Shown in pieces: positions 7,540 to 18,058 of a stretch of DNA of 25,630 nucleotides; position 1 is the first letter of the stretch; each line of letters begins with the position of its first letter. The stretch is from assembly GCA_038231615.1 (NCBI GenBank), contig JBBRLA010000030.1, positions 1-25,630 of the forward strand, given 5' to 3'. Source of the DNA: JBBRLA01 sp038231615 (lineage in GTDB: Bacteria > Myxococcota_A > Polyangia > Palsa-1104 > JAEUJZ01). Made by a program: the position numbers and the translations under genes. Below the pieces are notes generated by a model. It was not told the DNA's origin and searched no databases. It was given only the letters and a program-made list of their open reading frames with translations.

Positions 7540-9159
7540 CTATCCCGACCGGGGGGGTAGGTGCAAGGCTGACGCTTTTACCGGGTGTGCCGGGTGGGAT
7601 GGACGATGGGCCTCCGCGCCGGCCACGTGGGGCCCGTGTGGCACCAGCGGGTCGAACACCCCGTTGCCGTCCACATCCAGAAAGACCGGGTTGGTCAGCG
7701 CCAGCGGCCGTACATCATAGTGCCGGGTATCCCCGACCACCGGTGCCAGCGGCCGGTCCCCATCGACCCGTACCACCACCCAGGCGTCGCGGCTGGCCTG
7801 GACATCGAAGTGGTCCTTGAAGCGCACCCGCGCGGTCCCCGCCGGCACCGCCCAGCGTTTCTCCTCGTGGCCGTTCACGTACAATGTCACCGTGGTCACC
7901 GCCACCCATGCAGCGGCCTGGACCTCGATGTCCGCCCGCGCCTTGCCCCCCGGCGCGTGTACCACATCGCCCACCCCGGCCCCACCGACCGTGAGCCGCA
8001 CGAAGGGGCCGGTCGAGAAGAATGAGTGGTGCCCCTTCATGGCCCGGGCGATCACCAGCGGTGTCACCATCATCGGCCGGCTGTCGAGCACGCGTACGTA
8101 GTTGCGCGGATATCCGCCCAGGTTGTAGGTCAGGTGGTGGGTGTCTGAATTCCCAGTGGCCGTGACCACGTGGCCGTGGTTGATGAGCGCGAACCAATCA
8201 TTGATCACCCGGTCGATGCTTCGCCGCTCCGAATCCTGATAGCCGTTCAGGACCTCCACTGCGTCAAAGTCGAAGGAGAAGCCGGGACGGCCGGCACGAT
8301 CGCTGGCGCTGTCCAGGCGACCCAGGTTGAAGTAGCCGATCTCGTTGTCGATGCGGGGGTGGTGCACGTCGATGAGGGCGTCGGGGTAGCTCTGGTGGAT
8401 CTCATGAAACATTTCGGCTGCGGTGCGACCGTGGACGTGGATGGCGCCGTGGCCGGCTCGGTCCACGTTCTGTGGCAAGGGGAACACCCCGTGGTGACCC
8501 CAGCCGCCCGTGGTCAGTTCCTCCCCGGTCAGGCTGCCCAGGTAGCGGCCTACACCGAGTTCGGCGATGATCGGCCCATAATTGCACACTGCGTTGTGGT
8601 CGGTGGAGGTGATCAGCCCCACCCCATCGGCGATGAACTCGTAGACCCGATCGTGCATGGGGACATGGGAATCGGTCGAGCAGTTGGCGTGCACGTGAAA
8701 GTCGGCGGAGACGAAGCCGGCGGCATCCACCACGTGGCGCAGGGCGGTGCGCACGAAGGTCGGGCGATCGGTGATGCGGACCTTGCGGGCGATGTACAGG
8801 TCCCACTCGGGACCCAGGCTGATGTAGATGTCGTAGGTGCCCCGAGGTACGTGGGCGGCGCCCAGGCCGGTCAGCGACATCAGCCGGTTGTACGCGACAA
8901 TGGCGTCACCTTCCTGCCGGGCGATGTCGATGCGGGTGAATTCTGGGTCGGGGCTGCCCTCCACGCCCAGAAAGGTGAGCTTGGCGGGAATGAGCTTGCC
9001 GGTCTCGACGTCGCGCACTTCATAGGCCAGCTCACCTTCAGGGGCCAGGTGGGGCATCGGGCCGGGCGGCGGCGTGGCGGCGAAAAGGCGCGGGAGCAGC
9101 GCCAGGGATGCGGCCAGCGCGAAGGTGACCACCGGGGGAACCAGGGAGCGAAGGGTCAT
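7540..9159 (-). CDS. Secreted CehA/McbA-family PHP-domain metallohydrolase
   Basis: The protein has 539 residues from the ATG at 9159, which places a clear signal peptide (MTLRSLVPP then a hydrophobic core to about residue 28) at the N-terminus; a GTG at 9213 would add 18 basic residues. After an N-terminal beta domain resembling carboxypeptidase regulatory repeats (about 42-130), a PHP fold carries metal-binding DFHVH (153-157), TDHN (186-189), DVHHPR and NSDTHH. The C-terminus has the calcium-loop-like DVDGNGVFDP. CehA/McbA members hydrolyse carbamates or phosphate esters, but the substrate cannot be inferred. It sits between pheT (97 bases) and mdh (28 bases) on the same strand, an odd place for an exported hydrolase. 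There is no obvious Shine-Dalgarno sequence. Confidence 0.85.
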   Translation of the reverse strand: MTLRSLVPPVVTFALAASLALLPRLFAATPPPGPMPHLAPEGELAYEVRDVETGKLIPAKLTFLGVEGSPDPEFTRIDIARQEGDAIVAYNRLMSLTGLGAAHVPRGTYDIYISLGPEWDLYIARKVRITDRPTFVRTALRHVVDAAGFVSADFHVHANCSTDSHVPMHDRVYEFIADGVGLITSTDHNAVCNYGPIIAELGVGRYLGSLTGEELTTGGWGHHGVFPLPQNVDRAGHGAIHVHGRTAAEMFHEIHQSYPDALIDVHHPRIDNEIGYFNLGRLDSASDRAGRPGFSFDFDAVEVLNGYQDSERRSIDRVINDWFALINHGHVVTATGNSDTHHLTYNLGGYPRNYVRVLDSRPMMVTPLVIARAMKGHHSFFSTGPFVRLTVGGAGVGDVVHAPGGKARADIEVQAAAWVAVTTVTLYVNGHEEKRWAVPAGTARVRFKDHFDVQASRDAWVVVRVDGDRPLAPVVGDTRHYDVRPLALTNPVFLDVDGNGVFDPLVPHGPHVAGAEAHRPSHPAHPVKASALHLPPRSG

Positions 9160-9256
9160 GAGCCGCAGTGTACTGCGTTTCCGTCTGTGGCGACTTCTGC
9201 CTTGATGGACCACAAGAATGAGAGCGGTTCAGATGGGCCGCCAGTGCCCAGGGACT

Positions 9257-11848
9257 TCAGCGCAGATCGATGGACACCTGTCCGCGGAGGTGACGGACGA
9301 CGCCGTCGTGGGCTTTCTGGACTTCTTCATCGGTCAGGGTGCGTTCGGGATGGCGGTAGGTCAGGCCGAAGAGCATGCCCTTCTTGCCCTCAGGGACACG
9401 GCCCTTCTCGCGATAATCCTCCATGACCTGGACGTCGGAGAGCAGGGTCTCTCCCGCACCGCGGAGATCCCGCAGAAGGTCCCCTGCCGAGATGGGGGCA
9501 TCGACGAAGAAGGACAGGTCGCGGGTCACAGCGGGAAAGCGCGGCAGCGGCGCGAAGGTCGGCGCCTCGGGCAGATTTTGTGGCAAATCAAGTTCGAAAG
9601 CGAAGGCCACGACCTCGATCGAGAGACGTTGCCGGAGGTCGGGATGGATCTCGCCGAACTCGCCGATCGCCCTGCCCTGCCTATCTTCCACCACCGCGGC
9701 GACCCCGGGATGGAGCCAGGGGACTTCCCCGGGGCGAGCGACGCGGACCCGCACACCTGCCTGTCCCCCCAGACCCAGGCCCCGGGCCAGTTCCTCGACC
9801 AGGCCGCTGATGTCAAAGACATCGATCGAGTCCCCGGGCCCCGCGTTGAGGAAATGATCCCGATGGCCGGCCAGGACACCCGCCACGCGGGCGCGCTCCT
9901 CCACCGGCATCTTGTCGGCGGTAAGGCAGGTGGCGGCGCGGACCCGGACCCCTTCGGCCAGGGGCCCCGATAAAGCGGTGTTTCGGATGCACAGGGCGCG
10001 GTACTCATCGGACTCGGGTCGTTTCAGGAAGACCTCGCCCACCTCGAAGAGCCGTACGTCGTCGATGCCGTGGCTGATCTGCCGGCGCAGCGCCTCCAGC
10101 AGCCCCGGGACGAGCTGGGTGCGCATCGTCGAGAGTTCCTCTCGCAGCGGGTTTTGCAGGGTGATCGGCTGGGAACGGCGATCGTCCGCGGGAAAACCCA
10201 GGGCGCGGAGGCGATCCGGGGAGACGAAGGAGAAGTTCTGGACCTCGGACAGACCCAGGGCGGCGCACAGGTCCCGGGCCCGGTCAGACAGGAGGCCGTC
10301 CATGGCCAGGCGGCGTGCGTCCTGCGTCCGCTCGTCATCAGCAATGCGCATTCGCGGCAGCCGTGGGGTCACGGTGTCGTAACCGCGAAGGCGGGCGACC
10401 TCCTCGATGAGGTCGATCTCGCGGGTGAGGTCGGGACGGAAAGTCGGCACGGAAACTTGCAAGACCTCCGCGCCGGTGATTCCGTCGGAGACCACCGAGA
10501 GACCCAGGGAAGTCAGGAGCCTGACCTGCTCGGCGGCGGGAATGTCGGCGCCGACAATGTCCCTGGTGCGCTGAGCGCGAAGAGCGAGACGGCCCGGCTC
10601 GATCGGCTGGGGATAGATGTCGACCAGCGCCGGAGCGATGGTGCCGCCGCCCATCTCCAGCATGAGTTGGGCGCAGCGGGCGGAGGCGCGCAAGAGGCCC
10701 TGGTTGGGGTCGACGCCGCGCTCGTATCGATGGGAGGCCTCGGTGTGCATTTTGAGGCGGCGCCCGGTGCGGCGGATGGTGGTGGGATCGAAGTAGGCGC
10801 CCTCCAGCAGCACCGCGGTGGTGGTGGCGGTGACCTCAGCGGATTTGCCGCCCATGACACCCGCCAGGGCCACGCCCCGCTCCCCGTCGGCGATGACCAC
10901 GTCGCCGGGCACCAGGGACCGGACCACGCCGTCGAGAGTGGTCAAGGTCTCGCCGGAGACCGCCTTTCGCACTACGATGCGCGACCCGACCAACTGAGCG
11001 AGGTCGAAGGCGTGGAGCGGCTGCCCCCATTCAAGCAGAGCCAGGTTGGTGGCGTCTACCAGGTTGGACAGGGGGCGGACTCCAAGCCGCTGGAGGCGCA
11101 GACGTGCCTTCAGTGGGCTTCGACCGACGCGCAGGCCGGTGAGCACCCGGGCAGTGTAACGGGGGCAGCCCACGGGGTCCCGGATCTCGACGGAAACCGC
11201 GGGGGTGTCGCCATAGTAAGAGGAAAGGTCGACTTCCGGCAGGTGCAAGCGGGCCCCTTCCCTGGCGAAGAGGGCGGCGACCTCACGGGCCACACCGACA
11301 TGGCCCATGCAATCGGGGCGGTTGGGGGTGACGTTCAGGTCGAGGACCGTATCCGGCAGGCCCGTGGAGACCGCGAAATCAGCGCCGATGTCGATGCCAT
11401 CCTCCGGGGTCAGGAGCAGAATTCCGCCATGGTCCTCGGAGAGTCCCAGCTCGTCCTCGGCGCAAAGCATCCCCGGGGAGACAATGCCGCGGACGTCTCG
11501 CTCTCCCAGGCACGCCCCCGAGGGCAACGTGGCACCCGGCCGGGCCCACACCACCCGCGTCGATCGTCCAACCTCGCCGGGTTCTGGAACGTTGGGAGCA
11601 CCGCAGACCACCTGCGTGACCTGCTGGCCGTCGAACACGTCCACCAGGGTCAGTTTGTCGGCCTTGGGGTGACGCCGCTTGCCGCGGATCTCGGCGACCA
11701 CGGCACCCGACAGGCCGGCACCCACGTGGGTCACCCCTTCGACCTCGATGCCGGCCAGGGTCAGGCGGGTGGCCAGGTCCTGCCAGCCAATGCCAACCTG
11801 CCCAGGCAAATCGACCAGCTCACGCAGCCAGTTCAACGAAATCTTCAT
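9257..11848 (-). CDS. pheT: Phenylalanine-tRNA ligase beta subunit
   Basis: This is the large subunit of the (alpha-beta)2 PheRS, responsible for tRNA binding and editing. The 863-residue protein is somewhat longer than the usual ~800. Order of parts: MKISLNWLRELVDLP N-terminus, an OB-fold tRNA-binding segment (KRRHPKADKLTLVDV...CGAPN, about 58-85), the B3/B4 editing region with DLNVTPNRPDCMGHVGVARE, the B5 segment, the catalytic-like core (RTQLVPGLLEALRRQISHG) and a C-terminal FDX-ACB anticodon-binding domain (from about PRFPAVTRDLSFFVD to the end). The ATG at 11848 has a GAGGAAGAGGA purine stretch upstream. It starts 21 bases after pheS. Confidence 0.97.
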   Translation of the reverse strand: MKISLNWLRELVDLPGQVGIGWQDLATRLTLAGIEVEGVTHVGAGLSGAVVAEIRGKRRHPKADKLTLVDVFDGQQVTQVVCGAPNVPEPGEVGRSTRVVWARPGATLPSGACLGERDVRGIVSPGMLCAEDELGLSEDHGGILLLTPEDGIDIGADFAVSTGLPDTVLDLNVTPNRPDCMGHVGVAREVAALFAREGARLHLPEVDLSSYYGDTPAVSVEIRDPVGCPRYTARVLTGLRVGRSPLKARLRLQRLGVRPLSNLVDATNLALLEWGQPLHAFDLAQLVGSRIVVRKAVSGETLTTLDGVVRSLVPGDVVIADGERGVALAGVMGGKSAEVTATTTAVLLEGAYFDPTTIRRTGRRLKMHTEASHRYERGVDPNQGLLRASARCAQLMLEMGGGTIAPALVDIYPQPIEPGRLALRAQRTRDIVGADIPAAEQVRLLTSLGLSVVSDGITGAEVLQVSVPTFRPDLTREIDLIEEVARLRGYDTVTPRLPRMRIADDERTQDARRLAMDGLLSDRARDLCAALGLSEVQNFSFVSPDRLRALGFPADDRRSQPITLQNPLREELSTMRTQLVPGLLEALRRQISHGIDDVRLFEVGEVFLKRPESDEYRALCIRNTALSGPLAEGVRVRAATCLTADKMPVEERARVAGVLAGHRDHFLNAGPGDSIDVFDISGLVEELARGLGLGGQAGVRVRVARPGEVPWLHPGVAAVVEDRQGRAIGEFGEIHPDLRQRLSIEVVAFAFELDLPQNLPEAPTFAPLPRFPAVTRDLSFFVDAPISAGDLLRDLRGAGETLLSDVQVMEDYREKGRVPEGKKGMLFGLTYRHPERTLTDEEVQKAHDGVVRHLRGQVSIDLR

Positions 11849-11869
11849 CGTTCGATCCTCTTCCTCGGC

Positions 11870-12931
11870 CTAGCTGGTGAAGTGCGCTTCTCCTGAGAAG
11901 AAGAGCCGCAGGTCATCGATGCCGTAGCGCAGCATGGCCATGCGGTCGATGCCGCCGCCGAAGGCGAAGCCGGTGTACCGCTCGCTGTCGTAACCCACCT
12001 GGCGGAAGACCTCGGGATCGACCATGCCGCAGCCCAGGATCTCGATATAGCCCGTGCCCTTGCAGGTGCGGCAGCCGGCCCCGTGGCAGAAGTGGCACTG
12101 GATGTCCACCTCGGCGCTGGGCTCGGTGAAGGGGAAGAAGGATGGCCGCAGGCGCATGGCCACGTCGGGGCCGAAGAACCGGCGGACGAAGTGCAGCAGG
12201 GTCCCCTTGAGATCGGCGAAGCTGACCCCCTGGTCCACCAGCAGGCCCTCGATCTGGTTGAACATGGGAGAGTGGGTCGGGTCGTCGTCCTTGCGGTAGA
12301 CCTTCCCCGGCGCAATGATGCGGACGGGGGGCTTGTGGGCCAACATGGTGCGGATCTGCACCGGCGAGGTATGGGTCCGCAGAACGAGCTGTTCGTCGGG
12401 AAAATAGAAGGTGTCCTGCATGTCCCGGGCGGGGTGATCCGCCGGCATGGCTAGGGCCTCGAAGTTGTGGAAATCGGTCTCGACCTGCGGCCCAGTGGCA
12501 ACGACAAAGCCCAGCTCGCCGAAGATCTGTTCCAGCTCCCGGCGGACCAGGGTCAGCGGATGCAGGCTCCCCAGGCGGCGGGGCCGTCCCGGCAGCGTCA
12601 CGTCCACCAAGCGGGCCAGGTCCGCCTGACGCACTTCCTCCCTGAGGGAGGCGAGGCGGGCCTGAAAGATCTCCTCCGCTCGCTGCATGGCCGCATTGCC
12701 TGCCTGGCCGACGCCCTTCTTTTCAGGCCCGGGGGCGGCCTTGAGAGCCTCGGCGAGGCGGCGGCGGATCTCGCCCTCCTTGCCCAGGTAGCGGGCGTGG
12801 ACGGCACGCAGGGCCTGCTGGCTGGCAACGTGCTGGAGTTCGCCCTGATAGCGGTTGAGCAGTTCTACGAAAAGACGAGACAATTCGCCAGGGGCTGCTG
12901 GAGGCGGTGACTGGGGGTCTTTGCCGCTCAT
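11870..12931 (-). CDS. pheS: Phenylalanine-tRNA ligase alpha subunit
   Basis: This is the catalytic subunit that activates phenylalanine and charges tRNA-Phe. The 353-residue protein has an N-terminal coiled-coil arm (about 15-100), motif 1, motif 2 (GKVYRKDDDPTHSPMFNQIE) and motif 3 (FAFGGGIDRMAMLRYGIDDLR). Between motifs 2 and 3 it carries CHFCHGAGCRTCKGTGY followed by ILGCGMVDP, a cysteine-rich knuckle found in a subset of bacterial PheS and likely to bind zinc. The ATG at 12931 has GGAG five bases upstream. It follows rplT by 64 bases, and rplT-pheS-pheT order is widespread. Confidence 0.97.
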   Translation of the reverse strand: MSGKDPQSPPPAAPGELSRLFVELLNRYQGELQHVASQQALRAVHARYLGKEGEIRRRLAEALKAAPGPEKKGVGQAGNAAMQRAEEIFQARLASLREEVRQADLARLVDVTLPGRPRRLGSLHPLTLVRRELEQIFGELGFVVATGPQVETDFHNFEALAMPADHPARDMQDTFYFPDEQLVLRTHTSPVQIRTMLAHKPPVRIIAPGKVYRKDDDPTHSPMFNQIEGLLVDQGVSFADLKGTLLHFVRRFFGPDVAMRLRPSFFPFTEPSAEVDIQCHFCHGAGCRTCKGTGYIEILGCGMVDPEVFRQVGYDSERYTGFAFGGGIDRMAMLRYGIDDLRLFFSGEAHFTS

Positions 12932-12995
12932 GGTGACTCCGCGAGTGGTCGCGATGGAGGAACTGCCGGGGCAGTCTCAGGGGCGGGACTGCGGC

Positions 12996-13355
12996 TCAGG
13001 CGGCCTGGGCGAGGCCAGCCTGCTGGACCACGCCCTTGAAGGCGGCGGGGTCGCTGATGGCCAGGTCGGCCAGGATCTTCCGATCAAGTTTGATGTTGGC
13101 CTTCGCCAGAGCGTGGATCAGCGCAGAATAGCGCACGCCCGCCTCACGAGAGGCTGCATTGATGCGAATGATCCACAGCTTGCGGAAGTCGCGCTTGCGC
13201 TGGCGGCGGTCCCGGGTGGCGAAGCGCCACGCGTGGCGGACCGTCTCGACCATCGACTTCCATAGCTTGGAGCGACCCCCGCGGTAGCCAGAGGCCTCCT
13301 TGCGGATGCGATTGCGGCGGCGGCGGGCCTTGAAACCTCGTTTTGCTCGGGCCAT
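12996..13355 (-). CDS. rplT: Large ribosomal subunit protein bL20
   Basis: bL20 binds 23S rRNA early in 50S assembly. The 119-residue length, the MARAKRGFKARRRRNRIRKEASGYRG-type basic tail and the DRRQRKRDFRKLWIIRINAA core are diagnostic. The ATG at 13355 is preceded by AGGAGA ten bases upstream. infC and rpmI, its usual upstream partners, are absent: the next gene upstream is the divergent purL. rplT therefore appears to be the first gene of the long minus-strand block, and the leader contains hairpins suited to control of the transcript. Confidence 0.97.
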   Translation of the reverse strand: MARAKRGFKARRRRNRIRKEASGYRGGRSKLWKSMVETVRHAWRFATRDRRQRKRDFRKLWIIRINAASREAGVRYSALIHALAKANIKLDRKILADLAISDPAAFKGVVQQAGLAQAA

Positions 13356-13369
13356 CTTTGTCTGATCTC

Positions 13370-13384
13370 CTGGCCGGTGGCCAG
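13370..13384 (-). promoter_or_regulatory. Hairpin abutting the rplT ribosome binding site
   Basis: On the minus strand CTGGCC-ACC-GGCCAG forms a perfect six-pair stem whose last bases run into the AGGAGA ribosome binding site. The stem could sequester or present the site. bL20 represses its own mRNA in several bacteria, so autoregulation here is a plausible inference, not shown. Confidence 0.4.
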
Positions 13385-13450
13385 CTAGGACTGGTGTCGG
13401 GGCCGCACCTGTGCAGGAAACGGCTTGTCGCCCTGGACCAAATCCGGTTT

Positions 13451-13467
13451 GCTACTCTCCGAGTAGC
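13451..13467 (-). promoter_or_regulatory. Perfect hairpin in the rplT leader
   Basis: GCTACTC and GAGTAGC form a seven-pair stem around a three-base loop, about 95 bases upstream of the rplT ATG. No T-run follows on the minus strand, so it is not a simple terminator. It may be part of a leader structure, or a dyad bound by a protein in the purL/rplT divergent region. Confidence 0.4.
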
Positions 13468-13530
13468 GATGAAAAGGAAGGCATTAGCTAACACGGCAGG
13501 GAATCGTTGTAAAGATCGCCCTCATGACGT

Positions 13531-13559
13531 TTGACAGACCCGACCCGCCGCGCAAGCAT
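13531..13559 (+). promoter_or_regulatory. Candidate purL promoter with very short leader
   Basis: A perfect TTGACA (13531-13536) is followed after 17 bases by AAGCAT (13554-13559), a weak -10. Transcription from it would begin about two bases before the purL ATG. purL has no Shine-Dalgarno sequence. Confidence 0.35.
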
Positions 13560-13567
13560 GCCGCGCC

Positions 13568-15940
<2,373 letters not shown>

Positions 15941-15983
15941 TCCCGCCCGGTCCCCGTTGACCCTTCTATCCCATCGACGTCGG

Positions 15984-16012
15984 TTGACTTTCCGATCGAC
16001 GGACTGTATGTA
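15984..16012 (+). promoter_or_regulatory. rpoZ promoter
   Basis: TTGACT (15984-15989), a 17-base spacer and TATGTA (16007-16012) form a good sigma-70-type promoter. Initiation near 16019 would give a leader of about 23 bases that contains the rpoZ ribosome binding site. Confidence 0.65.
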
Positions 16013-16041
16013 GAAGGTTGTCTAGTCCACTGGAGGTCCAA

Positions 16042-16305
16042 TTGGCACGGGTCACTGTTGAAGATTGCCTCGAACACGTCGGAAACCGCTTCGCCTTGGT
16101 CATCCTCGCGGCTGAGCGGGCCCGGCAGATCTCCAAGCGGGCGCGTCCTCTGGTCCAGTGCGAGAACAAGCCGGCCGTCACCGCGCTGCGCGAGATCGCC
16201 AGTGGCCAGGTCCGGTTCAGGGAGTCCATTCGCGAAGCGATCGACGAATACCTCGCGGAAATCCGCCAGCGCGGACTGAAAACTTCCAAGCTTTACGACC
16301 GGTAG
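16042..16305 (+). CDS. rpoZ: RNA polymerase omega subunit
   Basis: Omega stabilises the beta-prime subunit in RNA polymerase assembly. The protein is 87 residues. The N-terminus ARVTVEDCLEHVGNRFALVILAA and the ARQISKRARPLV...NKPAVTALREIASG segments match the family. The start is a TTG at 16042 with GGAGG at 16032-16036, five bases upstream; this yields the conserved (M)ARVTVEDCL N-terminus. An earlier TTG at 16018 would add eight non-family residues and would sit at the predicted transcription start. It has its own promoter at 15984-16012. Confidence 0.95.
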   Translation: MARVTVEDCLEHVGNRFALVILAAERARQISKRARPLVQCENKPAVTALREIASGQVRFRESIREAIDEYLAEIRQRGLKTSKLYDR

Positions 16306-16359
16306 AAGAAGCATCAAGAAGGTCTTCAGTCTTCGACCCACGCCGCCGATGTCATTTGC

Positions 16360-17067
16360 ATGATGGACATCGCTCGTTTGCTCTTCACCCGTTCAACTTC
16401 CCTCGCAACAGGAGTCCTCTATGTCTATTCGCGATCGGGTACGCGCCGGATCGAGCTGAGACAGGGCTGGGTCCACGCCATCGACGCTGGACCGAGCGCG
16501 CCAGCACGTCCCGAAGCACAACTGCGCTACGTCATGCGGCTGCGCGCCCCGGCCGAGTTTCACCCAAATGCGTCGATGAGCGCCTGGCGCACCATTTCCC
16601 CCTTCCACCCGGCGCCTTCGATTCGAAACCACATCGAAGCCCAACATTTGCAGCCCGAACAGGTCCGGCGCCGGGTTGGCCAGAACCGCATCTCAATAGG
16701 CATTCAGCCGCACTCATCATGTATTGGCTGGGATGAGCGACCTCTGATTGCCTACATGGCGCAGCCGCATACCCTCCGCGAGCTGGAGGAAAGCGGCGTC
16801 TGCCCGTCCATGCGGGTGCTGCGGCTGATCATGTTCCTGGATGCGATGGGCGCGCTCTCCCTTCACCAGACGACGCACCCGCTGGCAGATGCCTATGCGC
16901 TCCTGGGGCTGATTCCCGGGGCGACCCCGGAACAGATCAAAAGCGCCTACCGCCGCCTGGCAAGGGAACTCCACCCCGACGTGCATCCCCATGCCAGCCC
17001 ACTGGAACGCAATTCCCTCGCCGCTCGCTTCGCGGCGATCCATGCCGCCTATCGACGCCTGGCCTGA
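16360..17067 (+). CDS. DUF4388-like/J-domain protein
   Basis: The 235-residue protein has three parts. The N-terminus (about 1-45: LFTRSTSLATGVLYVYSRSG...IELRQGWVHAIDAG) resembles the DUF4388/PATAN-type fold found in bacterial signalling proteins. The middle (about 120-165: ERPLIAYMAQPHTLRELEES...LRLIMFLDAMGAL) looks like a small helical or winged-helix segment. The C-terminus (about 177-235) is a J-domain with YALLGLIPGATPEQIKSAYRRLARELHPDVHP, with the HPD triad at 205-207, so it could stimulate an Hsp70 ATPase. There is no glycine-rich or zinc region as in DnaJ. The start is ATG at 16360 (or 16363), and no Shine-Dalgarno sequence is visible. It lies 54 bases after rpoZ and converges on accA with 16 bases between the stops. 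Its client is unknown. Confidence 0.8.
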   Translation: MMDIARLLFTRSTSLATGVLYVYSRSGTRRIELRQGWVHAIDAGPSAPARPEAQLRYVMRLRAPAEFHPNASMSAWRTISPFHPAPSIRNHIEAQHLQPEQVRRRVGQNRISIGIQPHSSCIGWDERPLIAYMAQPHTLRELEESGVCPSMRVLRLIMFLDAMGALSLHQTTHPLADAYALLGLIPGATPEQIKSAYRRLARELHPDVHPHASPLERNSLAARFAAIHAAYRRLA

Positions 17068-17083
17068 ATCGCGCTGCGATCCC

Positions 17084-18058
17084 CTACCCTTCCATTTCGA
17101 TGAACTTGCCCAGTTTCCGGTACTTGTCGTACCGACGTTCCAGCAGTTCGTCCGGCGACCACTTCATCAGTTCCTCGAGATGGCGGCGGATCGCGGCCCC
17201 CACCAGCACTCCCGCGGCATCGGCGTCCTGATGCGCCCCCCCGGGCGGCTCCTTTATGATCTCGTCGATGACTCCAAGCAACAACAGGTGGTCCGCCGTC
17301 ATCTTCATTTCCCCGGCCGCCACCTCGACCTGGCTCTGATCCTTCCACAGAATCGAGGCGCAGCCCTCCGGGGAGATGACCGAGTAGACCGAATACTCCA
17401 GCATCAGCAGCCGATCAGCGACACCAACGGCGAGCGCGCCCCCGGATCCACCTTCGCCGATCACCACGGCGACGATCGGCACGGGCAGGGACGCCATGAC
17501 CTCCAGGTTCTTGGCGATCGCTTCTGCCTGGCCGCGCTCCTCCGCGTCGATTCCCGGGTACGCGCCCGGGGTGTCGATCAGCGAGAGGATCGGCAGCCGC
17601 ATCCTCCCTGCCAGTTCCATCAAGCGTCGCCCCTTGCGGTAGCCTTCCGGACGCGGCATTCCAAAGTTGCGCCTCAGGTTCTCCTTGGTGCCACGCCCCT
17701 TCTGATGGCCGATGACCAGCACCGGCAGCGCCTCGCGCCCCATGCGAAACCCCCCGAGGCCCCCCAGGATCGCCGGATCATCGCGAAAGGCACGATCTCC
17801 GTGCAGTTCGATGAAGTGTTCACACAGACGCTCGATGTAGTCCGAGGTGGAGGGCCGCAGCGAATGCCTGGACAGTTGGACCTTCTGCCAGGCGGTCAAA
17901 TCCGCGAAGACCTCTTCCCGCAGCCTGCGGGCCCGACGTTCCAGGAGCTTGACCTCGCCGGAAAACTGGCTCCCCCCCAGGTCTCTCAGCTCCCGGATCT
18001 TTTTTTCCAGCTCGATGATGGGCCGTTCGAATTCCAGCGCCTGGCGCATGTCAATCAT
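17084..18058 (-). CDS. accA: Acetyl-CoA carboxylase carboxyltransferase subunit alpha
   Basis: AccA, with AccD, transfers CO2 from carboxybiotin to acetyl-CoA to make malonyl-CoA for fatty-acid synthesis. The 324-residue protein has the N-terminal LEFERPIIELEKKIREL helix, DRPxx-type FIELHGDRAFRDDPAI, GHQKGRGTKENLRRNFGMPRPEGYRKG, the oxyanion segment SLIDTPGAYPGIDAEERGQ and IGEGGSGGALAVGVADR. The ATG at 18058 overlaps the miaA stop by eight bases, and GAGG lies eight bases upstream. accD is not in the window. Confidence 0.97.
   Translation of the reverse strand: MIDMRQALEFERPIIELEKKIRELRDLGGSQFSGEVKLLERRARRLREEVFADLTAWQKVQLSRHSLRPSTSDYIERLCEHFIELHGDRAFRDDPAILGGLGGFRMGREALPVLVIGHQKGRGTKENLRRNFGMPRPEGYRKGRRLMELAGRMRLPILSLIDTPGAYPGIDAEERGQAEAIAKNLEVMASLPVPIVAVVIGEGGSGGALAVGVADRLLMLEYSVYSVISPEGCASILWKDQSQVEVAAGEMKMTADHLLLLGVIDEIIKEPPGGAHQDADAAGVLVGAAIRRHLEELMKWSPDELLERRYDKYRKLGKFIEMEG

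Noticed and set aside
10070..11896. Plus-strand 608-codon open frame over pheT
   Set aside because: It is an antisense shadow of pheT with no recognisable domain.
12054..12115. Frameshift or foreign insertion in pheS at the Cys-rich segment
   Set aside because: The cysteine knuckle is a known feature of a subset of bacterial PheS, and both flanks align with the family.
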